Part shown: positions 26,095 to 35,100 of the stretch, in pieces
How positions within the stretch are numbered: position 1 is the first letter of the stretch
Layout: each line of letters starts with the position of its first letter
Source: JBJMQS01 sp045802605
GTDB taxonomy: Bacteria > Planctomycetota > Planctomycetia > Gemmatales > Gemmataceae
NCBI GenBank assembly: GCA_045802605.1
Contig: JBJMQS010000040.1
Span: 1-64,000 of the forward strand
Direction of reading: 5' to 3'
DNA length: 64,000 bases
Position numbers and translations under genes: made by a program
The notes under the pieces: generated by a model
The model's input: only the letters and a program-made list of their open reading frames with translations
The model's database searches: none
What the model was told of the DNA's origin: nothing

Positions 26095-27252
26095 TCAAGG
26101 TTTCTGCACGGGGCGGAACAGTGACGTGCTGCTTTCGCTCTTCTGCAGTGACGTGAGCCGTTCTTTAGCCGCGTCAGCCTGTCGGCTGCCTGGGGCGGTC
26201 TGCACCACGCGCTCGAGGCAAATGATCGCCTGCTCCTTCTCACCCTTCTTGAGCCAACTTTCCGCAAGTGCGAGGTACATAGCTCCGGTGCGATGATTCA
26301 GCGCTTCGCAGGCTTTCGCCAGGTACTCCGGATTGTCGTGAATTGATCCAACCAATTGTTTTGCTTCCGTGCTTTCGGCTAGATCGGAGTACGAGGTGTT
26401 GAGGATTTCGCACCGCTCCATGCAACTCAGGAACTGCTCGCCGCGGTAAGCGTCTTTGGCTTGGGCCAACAGCTCACGCGCTTTGCGGACACGCAGGCCT
26501 TCGCGGACTTCAGGCTTGGCAGATATCGATGCGAGCAACGTCCCCGATTCCACCGACGCTTGTGTGCCGCCGTAGGAGCGCATCAGGTCGGTCAACACAT
26601 CGACAGCTTCCTGGCTGCGGCCCCGGCCATGAAGTTGGCGGGCCAGCGAGAGTTGAGTGTTCGCTTGCGATTCGAGGTCACTGAGCACCGTGCGCGACTT
26701 CACCTGAATCGATCGCTCACCGCCATCTTTGGTTACGCCCTTGAGCAAGATGATTGCCCGGCTGTAATCAGAGATCGCAATCGCGCGGGCAGCCTCCTGG
26801 AAATCGCGGACCATCCATTCCGGAGCGGGTGTGGGTGGCGCGATGCGATTGAGTTGTTCCAAGAGCTTTTCGGGCTCCTGGTACCCTTCCATCGTGCCGA
26901 GAATCTTGCCGTCGGCACTGGCCAACACCATGGTCGGGTAAGTCGTCACGTTCAGCGCGCTGACCAAACCCGTTTCGCGGTCGCCATCCACTTTGAGGCA
27001 TACGAATCGCTCGGCCAGAGCGGCGGTGACGGCTGGGTCGCGCAGCGTGGTCGCTTCCAGCTTGCGGCACCAAACGCAGGATTCCGTGCTGAATTCGAGC
27101 AGGAGGGGCCGGGCTTTCTCGGACGCCTCGCGGCGGGCGCTGGCGTAATCCGTGCGCCACGACACGCTTTGGGCATTCGCGCTGTGGGCGCAACCGAGAA
27201 CGACAATCACCAGCATGGCCGTGCGTATACGGGGCAGGGTGATGTGCATCAT
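26095..27252 (-). CDS. Exported thioredoxin-fold protein with TPR-like C-terminal region
   Basis: A 385-residue protein. A signal peptide (about residues 1-27) precedes a thioredoxin-like domain with the redox pair CVWC (Cys59, Cys62) in LLEFSTESCVWCRKLE, and the cis-Pro segment TTYPTMVL. The C-terminal two thirds is helical with TPR-like repeats (for example AMYLALAESWLKKGEKEQAIICLERVV). The CxxC with a following Arg-Lys is of the DsbD-gamma/'thioredoxin_7' kind. It may act in periplasmic thiol-disulfide chemistry with the TPR part binding a partner. The ATG at 27252 has GGAGAA 5 nt upstream; a second ATG follows directly. It begins 29 nt after xerC, in the same operon. Confidence 0.82.
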   Translation of the reverse strand: MMHITLPRIRTAMLVIVVLGCAHSANAQSVSWRTDYASARREASEKARPLLLEFSTESCVWCRKLEATTLRDPAVTAALAERFVCLKVDGDRETGLVSALNVTTYPTMVLASADGKILGTMEGYQEPEKLLEQLNRIAPPTPAPEWMVRDFQEAARAIAISDYSRAIILLKGVTKDGGERSIQVKSRTVLSDLESQANTQLSLARQLHGRGRSQEAVDVLTDLMRSYGGTQASVESGTLLASISAKPEVREGLRVRKARELLAQAKDAYRGEQFLSCMERCEILNTSYSDLAESTEAKQLVGSIHDNPEYLAKACEALNHRTGAMYLALAESWLKKGEKEQAIICLERVVQTAPGSRQADAAKERLTSLQKSESSTSLFRPVQKP

Positions 27253-27281
27253 GGTCGTTCTCCAAGCAATGCGCGGCCGGA

Positions 27282-28205
27282 TCAGCCGGCACTCTTCGGT
27301 CTCGGACGCGCCTCGGCCCGAGGGTGGGCCGCGCGGTAAGCCTCTTGCAGGCGGTGGGTCGTCACGTGGGTGTAGACCTGCGTTGTCGTCAGGTTTCGGT
27401 GGCCGAGCAATTCCTGCACGCAGCGGATGTCGGCCCCATTGTCGAGTAAGTGCGTCGCGAAGCTATGCCGCAGCGTGTGCGGCGTGGTTCGCGGGTCGAG
27501 CCCGGTCTGCGCCAAATACTTCTCCAACAGTCGGCCAACACTGCGCGAGGTGAGCCGGGCTCCGCGGTGATTCACAAACACCGCTTTGCTTGGCTTCTTG
27601 CCCGCGAGCAATCGCTGCCGCACTTTGAACCATTCGCTCAACGCTTCCAGCGATGGCGGGCCGAGCATGGCGAGCCGCTCACGCTTGCCTTTGCCGCGGA
27701 CCTTAACCACACCCGCATCGCGGTCCACATCTTCGAGGTCGAGCCCGACCACTTCGCTCACGCGCAAGCCGGCCGAGTACAGTGTTTCCAGAAGCGCGCG
27801 GTCGCGGGCCTGCAGTGGGGCGTCGCCTTCGGGTGCCTTGAGTAGTTTGTCCGACTCCGCCTGCGTGAGAAAGTGCGGTAGCTTCTTTTCCTGCCGCGGT
27901 CCCCGCAGGCCGACGCCGGGGTTTTGCGTCATCACGCCCTGCCGGCAGAGGAACTTCATCCACGAACGAAGCGAGGCCAGCCGGCGAGCGATCGTCGTGC
28001 GAGCGTAGCCTTGCTCGTGCAGCCAAGCCAAGTACGAGCGAATCACACGCGGCGTGAGCCGAGCGGGCGACAGCGTTCCACCGGCTTGTTTCTGAAGATA
28101 GTCAAGCGCCTGAGTCAGGTCCTCACGGTAGGACTTGACCGTGTGTTCCGACGCGTTTTTTTCTAAGCCGAGATGCCGCAGGAACTCGGCCAAATGCTCG
28201 GTCAT
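27282..28205 (-). CDS. xerC: Tyrosine recombinase XerC/XerD family
   Basis: A 307-residue site-specific recombinase of the chromosome-dimer-resolution type. The N-terminal SAM-like core-binding domain (about 1-90) is followed by the catalytic domain with Arg148 (SAGLRVSE), Lys in GKGKRER (172-174), His243 and Arg246 (HTLRHSFATHLL), His269 (LGHRN) and the nucleophile Tyr278 (TTTQVYTHV). Length and motifs match XerC/XerD, not phage integrases, and there are no mobile-element genes around. Which of the two Xer proteins it is cannot be decided here. It follows a conserved-looking 70-residue protein gene by 21 nt and precedes the thioredoxin gene. Confidence 0.93.
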   Translation of the reverse strand: MTEHLAEFLRHLGLEKNASEHTVKSYREDLTQALDYLQKQAGGTLSPARLTPRVIRSYLAWLHEQGYARTTIARRLASLRSWMKFLCRQGVMTQNPGVGLRGPRQEKKLPHFLTQAESDKLLKAPEGDAPLQARDRALLETLYSAGLRVSEVVGLDLEDVDRDAGVVKVRGKGKRERLAMLGPPSLEALSEWFKVRQRLLAGKKPSKAVFVNHRGARLTSRSVGRLLEKYLAQTGLDPRTTPHTLRHSFATHLLDNGADIRCVQELLGHRNLTTTQVYTHVTTHRLQEAYRAAHPRAEARPRPKSAG

Positions 28206-28226
28206 GATGCGCTTTCGCGGTGTGCG

Positions 28227-28439
28227 TCACTCAGCGGGTAAATCAAGCAGGGGCGCGGCCATTTGCTCGTAGGATTTTCGAGTCAGCACCGTTACGTCGA
28301 ACCAGGTCAGACTCAACTCGGGATCGGCCGCTTGGTCGCGGACGGTCTGCAGTAATTCCTCGTGGCTTTCGTCGTCGTAAATGAAGACGTACCGCTCGTG
28401 TCCCTTGAGTAGTGCCAGGACGTTCACTTCTCGGGACAT
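28227..28439 (-). CDS. Small conserved-looking protein upstream of xerC, unknown function
   Basis: A 70-residue soluble protein beginning MSREVNVLALLKGHERYVFIYDDES and ending LLDLPAE. It has no signal peptide or membrane helix and contains only aliphatic, acidic and a few aromatic positions, as in a compact alpha/beta domain. The ATG at 28439 is preceded by a purine-rich GGGGGAAG about 5 nt away. The frame continues upstream for 93 codons, but that part is Gly/Arg-rich and overlaps the leader of divergent kdsB, so it is not counted. I recall similar small proteins beside xerC in other planctomycetes, but cannot name a family. Confidence 0.7.
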   Translation of the reverse strand: MSREVNVLALLKGHERYVFIYDDESHEELLQTVRDQAADPELSLTWFDVTVLTRKSYEQMAAPLLDLPAE

Positions 28440-28698
28440 TCGACTTCCCCCGAACTCACTCTGCCGGCTTGGGAAATCGACCAAATTCCGCTTAAATCCG
28501 CGCCCGAAACCGCCCCCTGTTGCCGGCTTCGCCCAGACGAAGGCTGCACAACCCGCATACGGCGACCGAAGTCGCCATTTGACCGGTCCGGTGAGAGCCG
28601 GACCGCCGCTCCGACCGGGCTTGCCCGCCAAGTCGATCCCCGGTCTAATTTGCCCAGACGGAAACAAAGTCATCGCTTCGCCGACACGGAGGTTCAGC

Positions 28699-29445
28699 GT
28701 GCGCGTCGATATCGTCATCCCAGCCCGTTACGGTGCGACCCGACTGGCCGGCAAGCCGCTCTTGCGAGCCACCGGAAAATACCTTGTGCAGCACGTCTAT
28801 GAGCGGGCCAAGCTCAGCAAGCGAGCCCGCAACGTGATCATAGCCACCGATGATGCGCGGATTGAAGCCGCCGTGAAGAGCTTCGGCGCCGATTGCGTTA
28901 TGACTAGCCGCGACCATTTGTCAGGCACGGACCGGATCGCGGAGGTCGCTCGACAGCTCGATTCAGATGTGGTGATCAATCTCCAGGGGGATGAGCCGGA
29001 GATCGAGCCCGCCGCTCTGGACATGCTGCCTGATTTGCTCGAGCGTGATCCGGAGGCGACGATCGCCACAGCCGCCGCGGCGGTGCCGTCGCTGGAGGCA
29101 TTCAATAATCCGGCGTGCGTGAAGGTCGTTTGCGATCATCGTGGCCGGGCGCTTTATTTCAGCCGCAGCCCGATACCCTACGTCCGCGATGCCGAGCCCG
29201 ATTTCAAAGCTCGGCCCGCACGGTTTCTGCAGCACTTGGGTCTATATGCCTTTCGGCGCAAGGCTCTCTTCGAGATTGCCGCATTGCCGCCTGAGCCCTT
29301 GGAGTTGTCGGAAAAACTTGAGCAGTTGAGAGCGCTGGCGACGGGCCGGATTATCCAAGTGGGCATCGTGAATCACGCGGCCCGGGGTGTGGATACTTTT
29401 GAGGATTATGAGCGTTTCCGGCGCTCCTTCGCCCGCGTTGCTTAG
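28699..29445 (+). CDS. kdsB: 3-deoxy-manno-octulosonate cytidylyltransferase
   Basis: A 248-residue cytosolic enzyme that activates Kdo with CTP to CMP-Kdo for lipopolysaccharide synthesis. The N-terminal PARYGATRLAGKPLL is the nucleotide-binding motif. NLQGDEPEIEP supplies the metal-binding Asp, and LYFSRSPIPY, QHLGLYAFRR and LEQLRALATG are the Kdo-site motifs. Length is typical. The start is GTG at 28699, set by a GGAGG six nt upstream; earlier in-frame codons run into the divergent small-protein gene. pyrG, whose product CTP is a KdsB substrate, follows on the same strand. It indicates an LPS-type outer membrane. Confidence 0.95.
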   Translation: MRVDIVIPARYGATRLAGKPLLRATGKYLVQHVYERAKLSKRARNVIIATDDARIEAAVKSFGADCVMTSRDHLSGTDRIAEVARQLDSDVVINLQGDEPEIEPAALDMLPDLLERDPEATIATAAAAVPSLEAFNNPACVKVVCDHRGRALYFSRSPIPYVRDAEPDFKARPARFLQHLGLYAFRRKALFEIAALPPEPLELSEKLEQLRALATGRIIQVGIVNHAARGVDTFEDYERFRRSFARVA

Positions 29446-29453
29446 GAATTTTG

Positions 29454-29521
29454 AACCGCAGAGAACGCAGAGACCGCGGAGAAAACCTGTTTTCTCCGCG
29501 GTCTCTGCGTTCTCTGCGGTT
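29454..29521. repeat. 33-bp perfect inverted repeat, CGCAGAG family, copy 2
   Basis: Arms 29454-29486 and 29489-29521 are perfect inverted copies with a 2-nt loop. The arm reads as CCGCAGAGA-ACGCAGAGA-CCGCGGAGA, a tandem of near-identical 9-nt units. It lies between two genes on the same strand (kdsB and pyrG), 8 nt after the kdsB stop, so here it would separate or attenuate co-directional transcription. Confidence 0.92.
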
Positions 29522-29591
29522 TAACTCTTTGGGACCTCTTTCCGGCCCGGTACAGTAGATGACTGGGGGTGATGTCACCGGGAAGGAACCA

Positions 29592-31235
29592 ATGGCTAAG
29601 CATATTTTCGTGACAGGAGGCGTGGTCAGCTCACTCGGTAAGGGCCTGACCTGTGCATCGATCGGCATGTTGCTCGAACGCCGGGGGCTGCGCGTCCGGC
29701 TGCAGAAGTTCGATCCTTACATTAATGTCGATCCCGGCACGATGAGCCCTTACCAGCACGGCGAGGTCTACGTTCTCGACGATGGCGCGGAGACCGATCT
29801 CGACTTGGGCCATTACGAACGCTTCACCAACGCCCCGCTGACCCGCGACTGCAACTATACCACCGGCAAGATTTACTCCACGGTCATCGAGAAGGAGCGC
29901 AACGGCGAATACCTCGGCAAGACAGTGCAGGTCATCCCGCATGTCACCGATGAGATTCAAGCCGCCATTCGCAAGTTAGCAACCGCTGACGTCGATGTTG
30001 TCATCACCGAAATCGGCGGCACCGTCGGCGACATCGAGGCCATGCCGTTCTTCGAAGCGATTCGCCAGTTCGGACTCGCCGTCGGTAAGCAAAATTGCAT
30101 TTACATTCACCTCACGCTTGTGCCGTATTTGAAGGCGGCGGGCGAAGCGAAGACCAAGCCGACGCAGCACTCCGTGGGTGAGCTTCGCAAGATCGGTATT
30201 CAACCGGACATTCTGATTTGCCGCACTGAAGTGGAGCTTGGTCGGGAGGAAGCAGCCAAGATCGCCCAGTTCTGCAATGTCGAGCCGCGGGCGGTGATCG
30301 AGGAGCGGGACAAGACGCTGTCAATCTACGAGGTGCCGATGAGCCTGATGCAAAGCGGGCTCGACGAATTGATCGTAGAGAAATTTGGCCTCCGCGCGAC
30401 GTCACTCGATGTGTCGGATTGGGAGCAGATGCTCGAGCGCATCCGCAAGCCGGCTCAGGAAGTGACGATTGCGTTCGTGGGCAAGTACGTCAAGCACCAT
30501 GACGCTTACAAGTCCGTCTTTGAATCGCTGTATCATGCCGCGACGGCTCTCGATGCCCGGCTCAACCTTCGCATCATCGAGGCTAGTGAACTCGAGCACG
30601 CCAGCGTGGGCGACATCCTTGCGGGGTCCGATGGCCTCGTCGTTCCGGGCGGCTTCGATCGACGGGGCGTCGAGGGAATGCTCGAAGCCATTCGCTATGC
30701 CCGCGAGCAGAAGCTACCATTTTTCGGCCTCTGCCTGGGCCTACAGTGCGCCATGATCGAGTTCGCCCGCAATGTGCTAGGCTTGAGCGAGGCGAACTCC
30801 ACCGAGTTCGAGCGCGATACGCCACACCCGGTAGTGGCTCTGCTCGATGAACAGCGCAAGGTGACCAAGAAGGGCGGCTCGATGCGGCTGGGCAGCCAGC
30901 CGTGCCACCTCAAGGAAGGCTCACTGGCGAGCAAAGCGTACGGGGCGCCAATCGCTCATGAAAGACACCGCCACCGCTATGAAGTGAACAACGATTATCG
31001 CGCCCGCTGCGGCGAGCATGGGCTCATCGTGTCGGGAACGAATGCTGATGGCAGCCTGGTGGAAGTGATCGAGCTAGCCGGGCACCCGTGGTTCTTGGCC
31101 GTGCAGTCGCATCCTGAATTCAAATCGAAACCGATCAAGCCTCATCCGCTCTTCCGTGCATTTGTCGCGGCGAGTTTGTCGCATCGTGCAGGTGGCAGTG
31201 GAGTGAGTAGCGGGCGAGTGTCCGTGAGGGCATAA
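29592..31235 (+). CDS. pyrG: CTP synthase
   Basis: A 547-residue amidotransferase that converts UTP + glutamine + ATP to CTP. The synthase domain starts KHIFVTGGVVSSLGKGL (P-loop) and has DPGTMSPYQHGEVYV and ETDLDLGHYERF. The C-terminal class I glutaminase domain has the nucleophile in GLCLGLQ and the His/Glu pair in QSHPEFKS. Length is typical. The ATG at 29592 follows a GGAAGGA purine tract. The last ~20 residues (SHRAGGSGVSSGRVSVRA) are an unconserved tail running up to a CGCAGAG-family-like repeat. It follows kdsB, giving a functional pairing for CMP-Kdo supply. Confidence 0.97.
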   Translation: MAKHIFVTGGVVSSLGKGLTCASIGMLLERRGLRVRLQKFDPYINVDPGTMSPYQHGEVYVLDDGAETDLDLGHYERFTNAPLTRDCNYTTGKIYSTVIEKERNGEYLGKTVQVIPHVTDEIQAAIRKLATADVDVVITEIGGTVGDIEAMPFFEAIRQFGLAVGKQNCIYIHLTLVPYLKAAGEAKTKPTQHSVGELRKIGIQPDILICRTEVELGREEAAKIAQFCNVEPRAVIEERDKTLSIYEVPMSLMQSGLDELIVEKFGLRATSLDVSDWEQMLERIRKPAQEVTIAFVGKYVKHHDAYKSVFESLYHAATALDARLNLRIIEASELEHASVGDILAGSDGLVVPGGFDRRGVEGMLEAIRYAREQKLPFFGLCLGLQCAMIEFARNVLGLSEANSTEFERDTPHPVVALLDEQRKVTKKGGSMRLGSQPCHLKEGSLASKAYGAPIAHERHRHRYEVNNDYRARCGEHGLIVSGTNADGSLVEVIELAGHPWFLAVQSHPEFKSKPIKPHPLFRAFVAASLSHRAGGSGVSSGRVSVRA

Positions 31236-31238
31236 GAA

Positions 31239-31305
31239 CTAACCACAGAGACACAGAGGCACCGAGAAGATGGTCTTCTCGGTGCCTCTGTGTCTCTGTG
31301 GTTAG
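31239..31305. repeat. 32-bp perfect inverted repeat, CACAGAG variant, copy 3
   Basis: Arms 31239-31270 and 31274-31305 are perfect inverted copies with a 3-nt loop. The unit is CACAGAGA rather than CGCAGAGA, a variant of the same design. It fills the convergent junction between pyrG (stop 3 nt before the left arm) and the cupredoxin gene (stop 8 nt after the right arm). Confidence 0.92.
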
Positions 31306-31312
31306 GCTTGTC

Positions 31313-32098
31313 TTACTTCTTCTTGATCGGGAAATTAATCGTGTCGCCGTCCTTGAGCAGTCCCTTTGGCTTTTTCTCTTCGCCCGGCTTGGCCGTACCC
31401 ACCTCATGCCATGCCATTACCGAGACTTCGATATCCGTTGGGACATTTTTGATTTCGTAATTCCCATTGGCATCAGTCACGGCGAAGTAAGGATGATCGA
31501 ATGCCCAGACATACGCATCCATCCATTTGTGGGCATCACAGTTGATCTTGATTGCTTCCGTATCAGCCTTCACCGAAAACTCTTTTTCTTTACCGGAAGC
31601 GAGCGTCTCGCCTCTCGCCGGATTTTTTAGCGCACCGCCAGCGACACGCGAATTGTGCAAGATCGGGGCACTGTTCTTGATGAGGAGCTTTTGCACTGGC
31701 TTGCCGCCATATTCAGCAAACATCGCTGAGACATGCGGATTGAACCGGCAGAAAGGCTGGTCGATGACAACCTGATCGGTCCAAGTCTTTTGGCCGAGAT
31801 CGACATTAAATTTCTTTCCGGGGGCCGGTTTCAGAAAGACCACGACTTCCGCTAGGCCATTGCCTTCTCCGGTGACCCAGGTCAGGTCTTGCGTATCGCC
31901 TTTCGCGCAATGCCCGGCGTCCTTGTGATTGGGGTCGATCTTGAGCTTTGCGTCTTTGGGAGCTTCGCCATCCAATGTGACTTTGCCCTTGATGGTGGCG
32001 CCAGCGGTCGCCGGGCGGGCGTCAGCCGAGGACATCACCGCGAGGGTCAAGCCCGACGCGATCGCCAGGCTGAACATAGTTCGCAGACACTTCTTCAT
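31313..32098 (-). CDS. Exported cupredoxin-like protein (type 1 copper)
   Basis: A 261-residue exported protein with a signal peptide (MKKCLRTMFSLAIASGLTLA, cleavage near ADA). The mature chain is beta-rich. Its second half has a plausible type 1 copper site: His148 (ILHNSR), then Cys187, His190 and Met193 in the CxxHxxM pattern of plastocyanin and azurin (CDAHKWM), followed by a carboxypeptidase-regulatory-like strand region (AVTDANGNYEIKNVP). Two further Cys (64 and 117) may form a disulfide. The ATG at 32098 has GGAG about 6 nt upstream. It is the last gene of the Rieske/cytochrome b operon, 49 nt after the octaheme cytochrome, so it is a good candidate for the electron acceptor of that complex. 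The role is inferred. Confidence 0.8.
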   Translation of the reverse strand: MKKCLRTMFSLAIASGLTLAVMSSADARPATAGATIKGKVTLDGEAPKDAKLKIDPNHKDAGHCAKGDTQDLTWVTGEGNGLAEVVVFLKPAPGKKFNVDLGQKTWTDQVVIDQPFCRFNPHVSAMFAEYGGKPVQKLLIKNSAPILHNSRVAGGALKNPARGETLASGKEKEFSVKADTEAIKINCDAHKWMDAYVWAFDHPYFAVTDANGNYEIKNVPTDIEVSVMAWHEVGTAKPGEEKKPKGLLKDGDTINFPIKKK

Positions 32099-32147
32099 TC
32101 GGGACTCCGTAGTTGTTCGAGCGATTCGCTCGATGGTTTCCAGTTCC

Positions 32148-35100
32148 TTATTTTGCCGGAGGCGCGGCCGCCGCGGGTTGGCCAAAAGCCGTCGGACCCA
32201 CACGGTATTTTATGACCGGCCAGTCAACGATGGTGGGGTACATCATGAGTAAATCTCGTGACGCCCGGATCTGATCTTCGGGGCCGCCGATAAACACTTT
32301 AGCTTCCTCAAAGTGCTTTTTCGCCTCGCCAGGCCGATATTGCGGCTGCATCAAACTGGCATACGGCGTCAGACGTTGCGGATAGGCGATCCACCGCTCT
32401 GTCCATTCGGGACGGAGCCGTTCCCAAGCCTTGTCCAGATCGGGAGCTCGATATTCGTTAGGTAGTGCCGGACCAACTTGATGACATGTGATGCAGAGGT
32501 TGCCGGTATAGGTGACGAGCTTCCACGCGTCCGCCATATAGGCTTCGCGCTCTTCCCAGTTTTTGCGTAGCTCAGGGAAATCGTTGCCGGCGACTTGCGC
32601 TCGGAGCCGGTCGGCATCTTTTTGCGCTTCGGCCACTTTGGCGTTGTCTCCCGCAGCGCGGAAGTCAGTGACACGTCGCTCGGCCGCGGCTTGCTGCTCG
32701 CGCGCGACCCGGGCCCAGAGGGGCTTCAACTCATTGATGCGCGCATCGTACTGGTTATTCGCCTTTAACTTGGCGACGTAGTCTTTTGTCTGTTGAAGCA
32801 GGTAAGCTTCATCGCGCTGGGGAACTTTAGCGAAGGTATTGAGGCCCGTCCCTGGATTACCCAGCTTGTTGGCGGCCGTGAAGTAATTGACCAAAGCCAC
32901 CGCTTCGTCATCGCTCAAGCTGAATTTGGGCATCATCAACGGCGGGATCTTGCGAATCTTGTAGGGATTCAGCAGGAATTGATAAAGCCAGCCCGGCTGC
33001 ACCCGCTCGCCTTCGTGAAGCAGATTCGGCGGGATCGCGGCGTAACCATCGGGGCCTTTGCCGCCCTCGTCGTCGTAGCGATTCACAGGCTGCACGTCGC
33101 CATACACTTTCGAGTCGTATTCGGACAAATAGCGCTTCAACAGAAGCGCGAATCGACCGCCATATGGCGCGGCGAGTTCCTTGGTCGCTTCCGGCACGAC
33201 AATGATCGGTGAAGCCCACGCTGGCAAGACGGCTGTCTTCTCGGACTTCGAGTCCGGATCGTCGTAGCGGAATGCTAATGCATGGGTCGTGCGGATGACC
33301 GGCATCAAGTCGTCGCCGTTGGGCAGAACACTCATCACCCCTTTGGCCACGATGCGATCCGTGCCGGCTGGCGGCGGTGCCGCGCCCCAGGCGTTGTGCT
33401 CTAAGTAGGCGTGGGGATCTTTCGGCTCTTCCTTTTCGCCCGAGGCGAATCGCTGATAGGCCTCGGTGAGCTCCTTCATGACCGCAGCTTTTGCGGTGCG
33501 GCCATCGGGCAGCTTCTTATCGGTCAGCGCGAACTCGAATTGACCGGCGCGGATGATGTGGCAGCTGTAGCAATTGTACTTTTCGAGCACCATGCGGCCG
33601 TGCACTTCCGCTTGCCGTTCCGGTGTGTAACTCGGCAGGAACTTCTGCGGGATCGGCTCGGCAATCAGGCCAAGGATGAAGCACATGACTGCCTCGCGGC
33701 CTTCGGCTTCGTCTTTATCGAGGCGGATCTGGAATGCCTCGTCGGATTCGTTCGGCAACCTCCTGATCCGCGCGAACTTGAACTGCGGCATCCGGGCGCG
33801 ATCGTTCCAATCACGCACGCGCTGGTAATCGTAAACGCGCGGCGACATTAGCTTCAGATGCAAGAAGCCTTCGCGCGAGCGGTGATGGTGGTCGAGCATC
33901 TCGGAGAAGAACTTCTCGTAGGGCGGCTGCTTCGCCGTGGTGTACGGCGCGAACTTCTCGAGCGGCTTTTGCTTGCCGTCACCCGGTTTCCAGTCCTTGT
34001 CGGGCTTGTTCTTATCCTTGGGATCATCGCGCAGATCCACGACATGGTAGCGCGTATCGACGTAGTTCTCGACATCTTCGAAGGCGATGCGATCTGGATC
34101 TTTCTTACCCCAATCGTTCAGGCCGACGCCGATCGTCTTGGCCCCTTCGAAGCCGGGGATGTTGTGGCAAGCGAAGCACCCGAGGTTGCCGATTGCTTTC
34201 TTGCCGATGTAGGTCATGAGCTTGCCGTCATCGAGCGGAGCACTGAGCTCTTGCTCGTCGGCGTCATCAGCGCGATAGGAAAGCTCATCCTTGCTGAAGC
34301 CGCTCTTAACGGCATTCTCGACTTCACGCGTCGTCAGACCCGCTTTGCGCAGATACATGCGGGCCATATCGGCGAGGGTCTCGCGTTCGGCCGGGGCGAC
34401 AGCGAGCGTGTCCCATTCGGGGTCGGTCTTGGCGGGTTGAGAAAGGAGCCACGACGCCACGTCGTTGGCCTCTTCCAGCGTCAAATGCACGTTCGGCATC
34501 AATGTGCGCGGGCTGTGAACCATGGGGTTGAGCAGCCACTGCACGAGCCACTTCTTGCTATTGAGCTTGCCGGCCACGCCGCTGAGCTCAGGACCGAAGT
34601 AGGACTCGCCCACAATGGCCGGGGCTGGCGTTCCATTGGCGTTCTGACCGGCAGCCTCGGCGGCGGAGTGCTGGTGACACGCCACGCAGCCACGCGTTGC
34701 GAATAGATGCCGGCCGCGATCGAATTGTTCTTTCTTGCCCGCGTCATTGGCAGGCTCGGCGGGCAGGTTCATCGATTCATCGACTGGCGGCACCTGGCCC
34801 CGTACGCTCATTCGCGCTTTGGCTTCGCGGATCTTGCGCGATGCGTCTTTCTTGTCGGCATCGGACATCGTCTCGCTTTGAGCCAGCTTCGCAGTCAATT
34901 CGTTGATAAGAGCTTCGTCGGCCTGGGCCTGTTCGGCCGGCGCCTTCGCCACTGCGCTCAACGTGCCAAGATGTTGTTTGCTCTTGGTGAATATGTAATG
35001 CGTAATCGCCCGAATCTCGGCGTCGGGGAACTTCTTTTGCTCCGACGGCAACGCTTCATCGACGTTGTTCGCTTGCATGTAGAAGTGCGGCATCTTGGTG

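Noticed and set aside
27282..28205. A phage or island integrase
   Set aside because: Gene length, motif set and neighbours fit a housekeeping XerC/XerD; no att repeats, phage genes or composition shift are seen.
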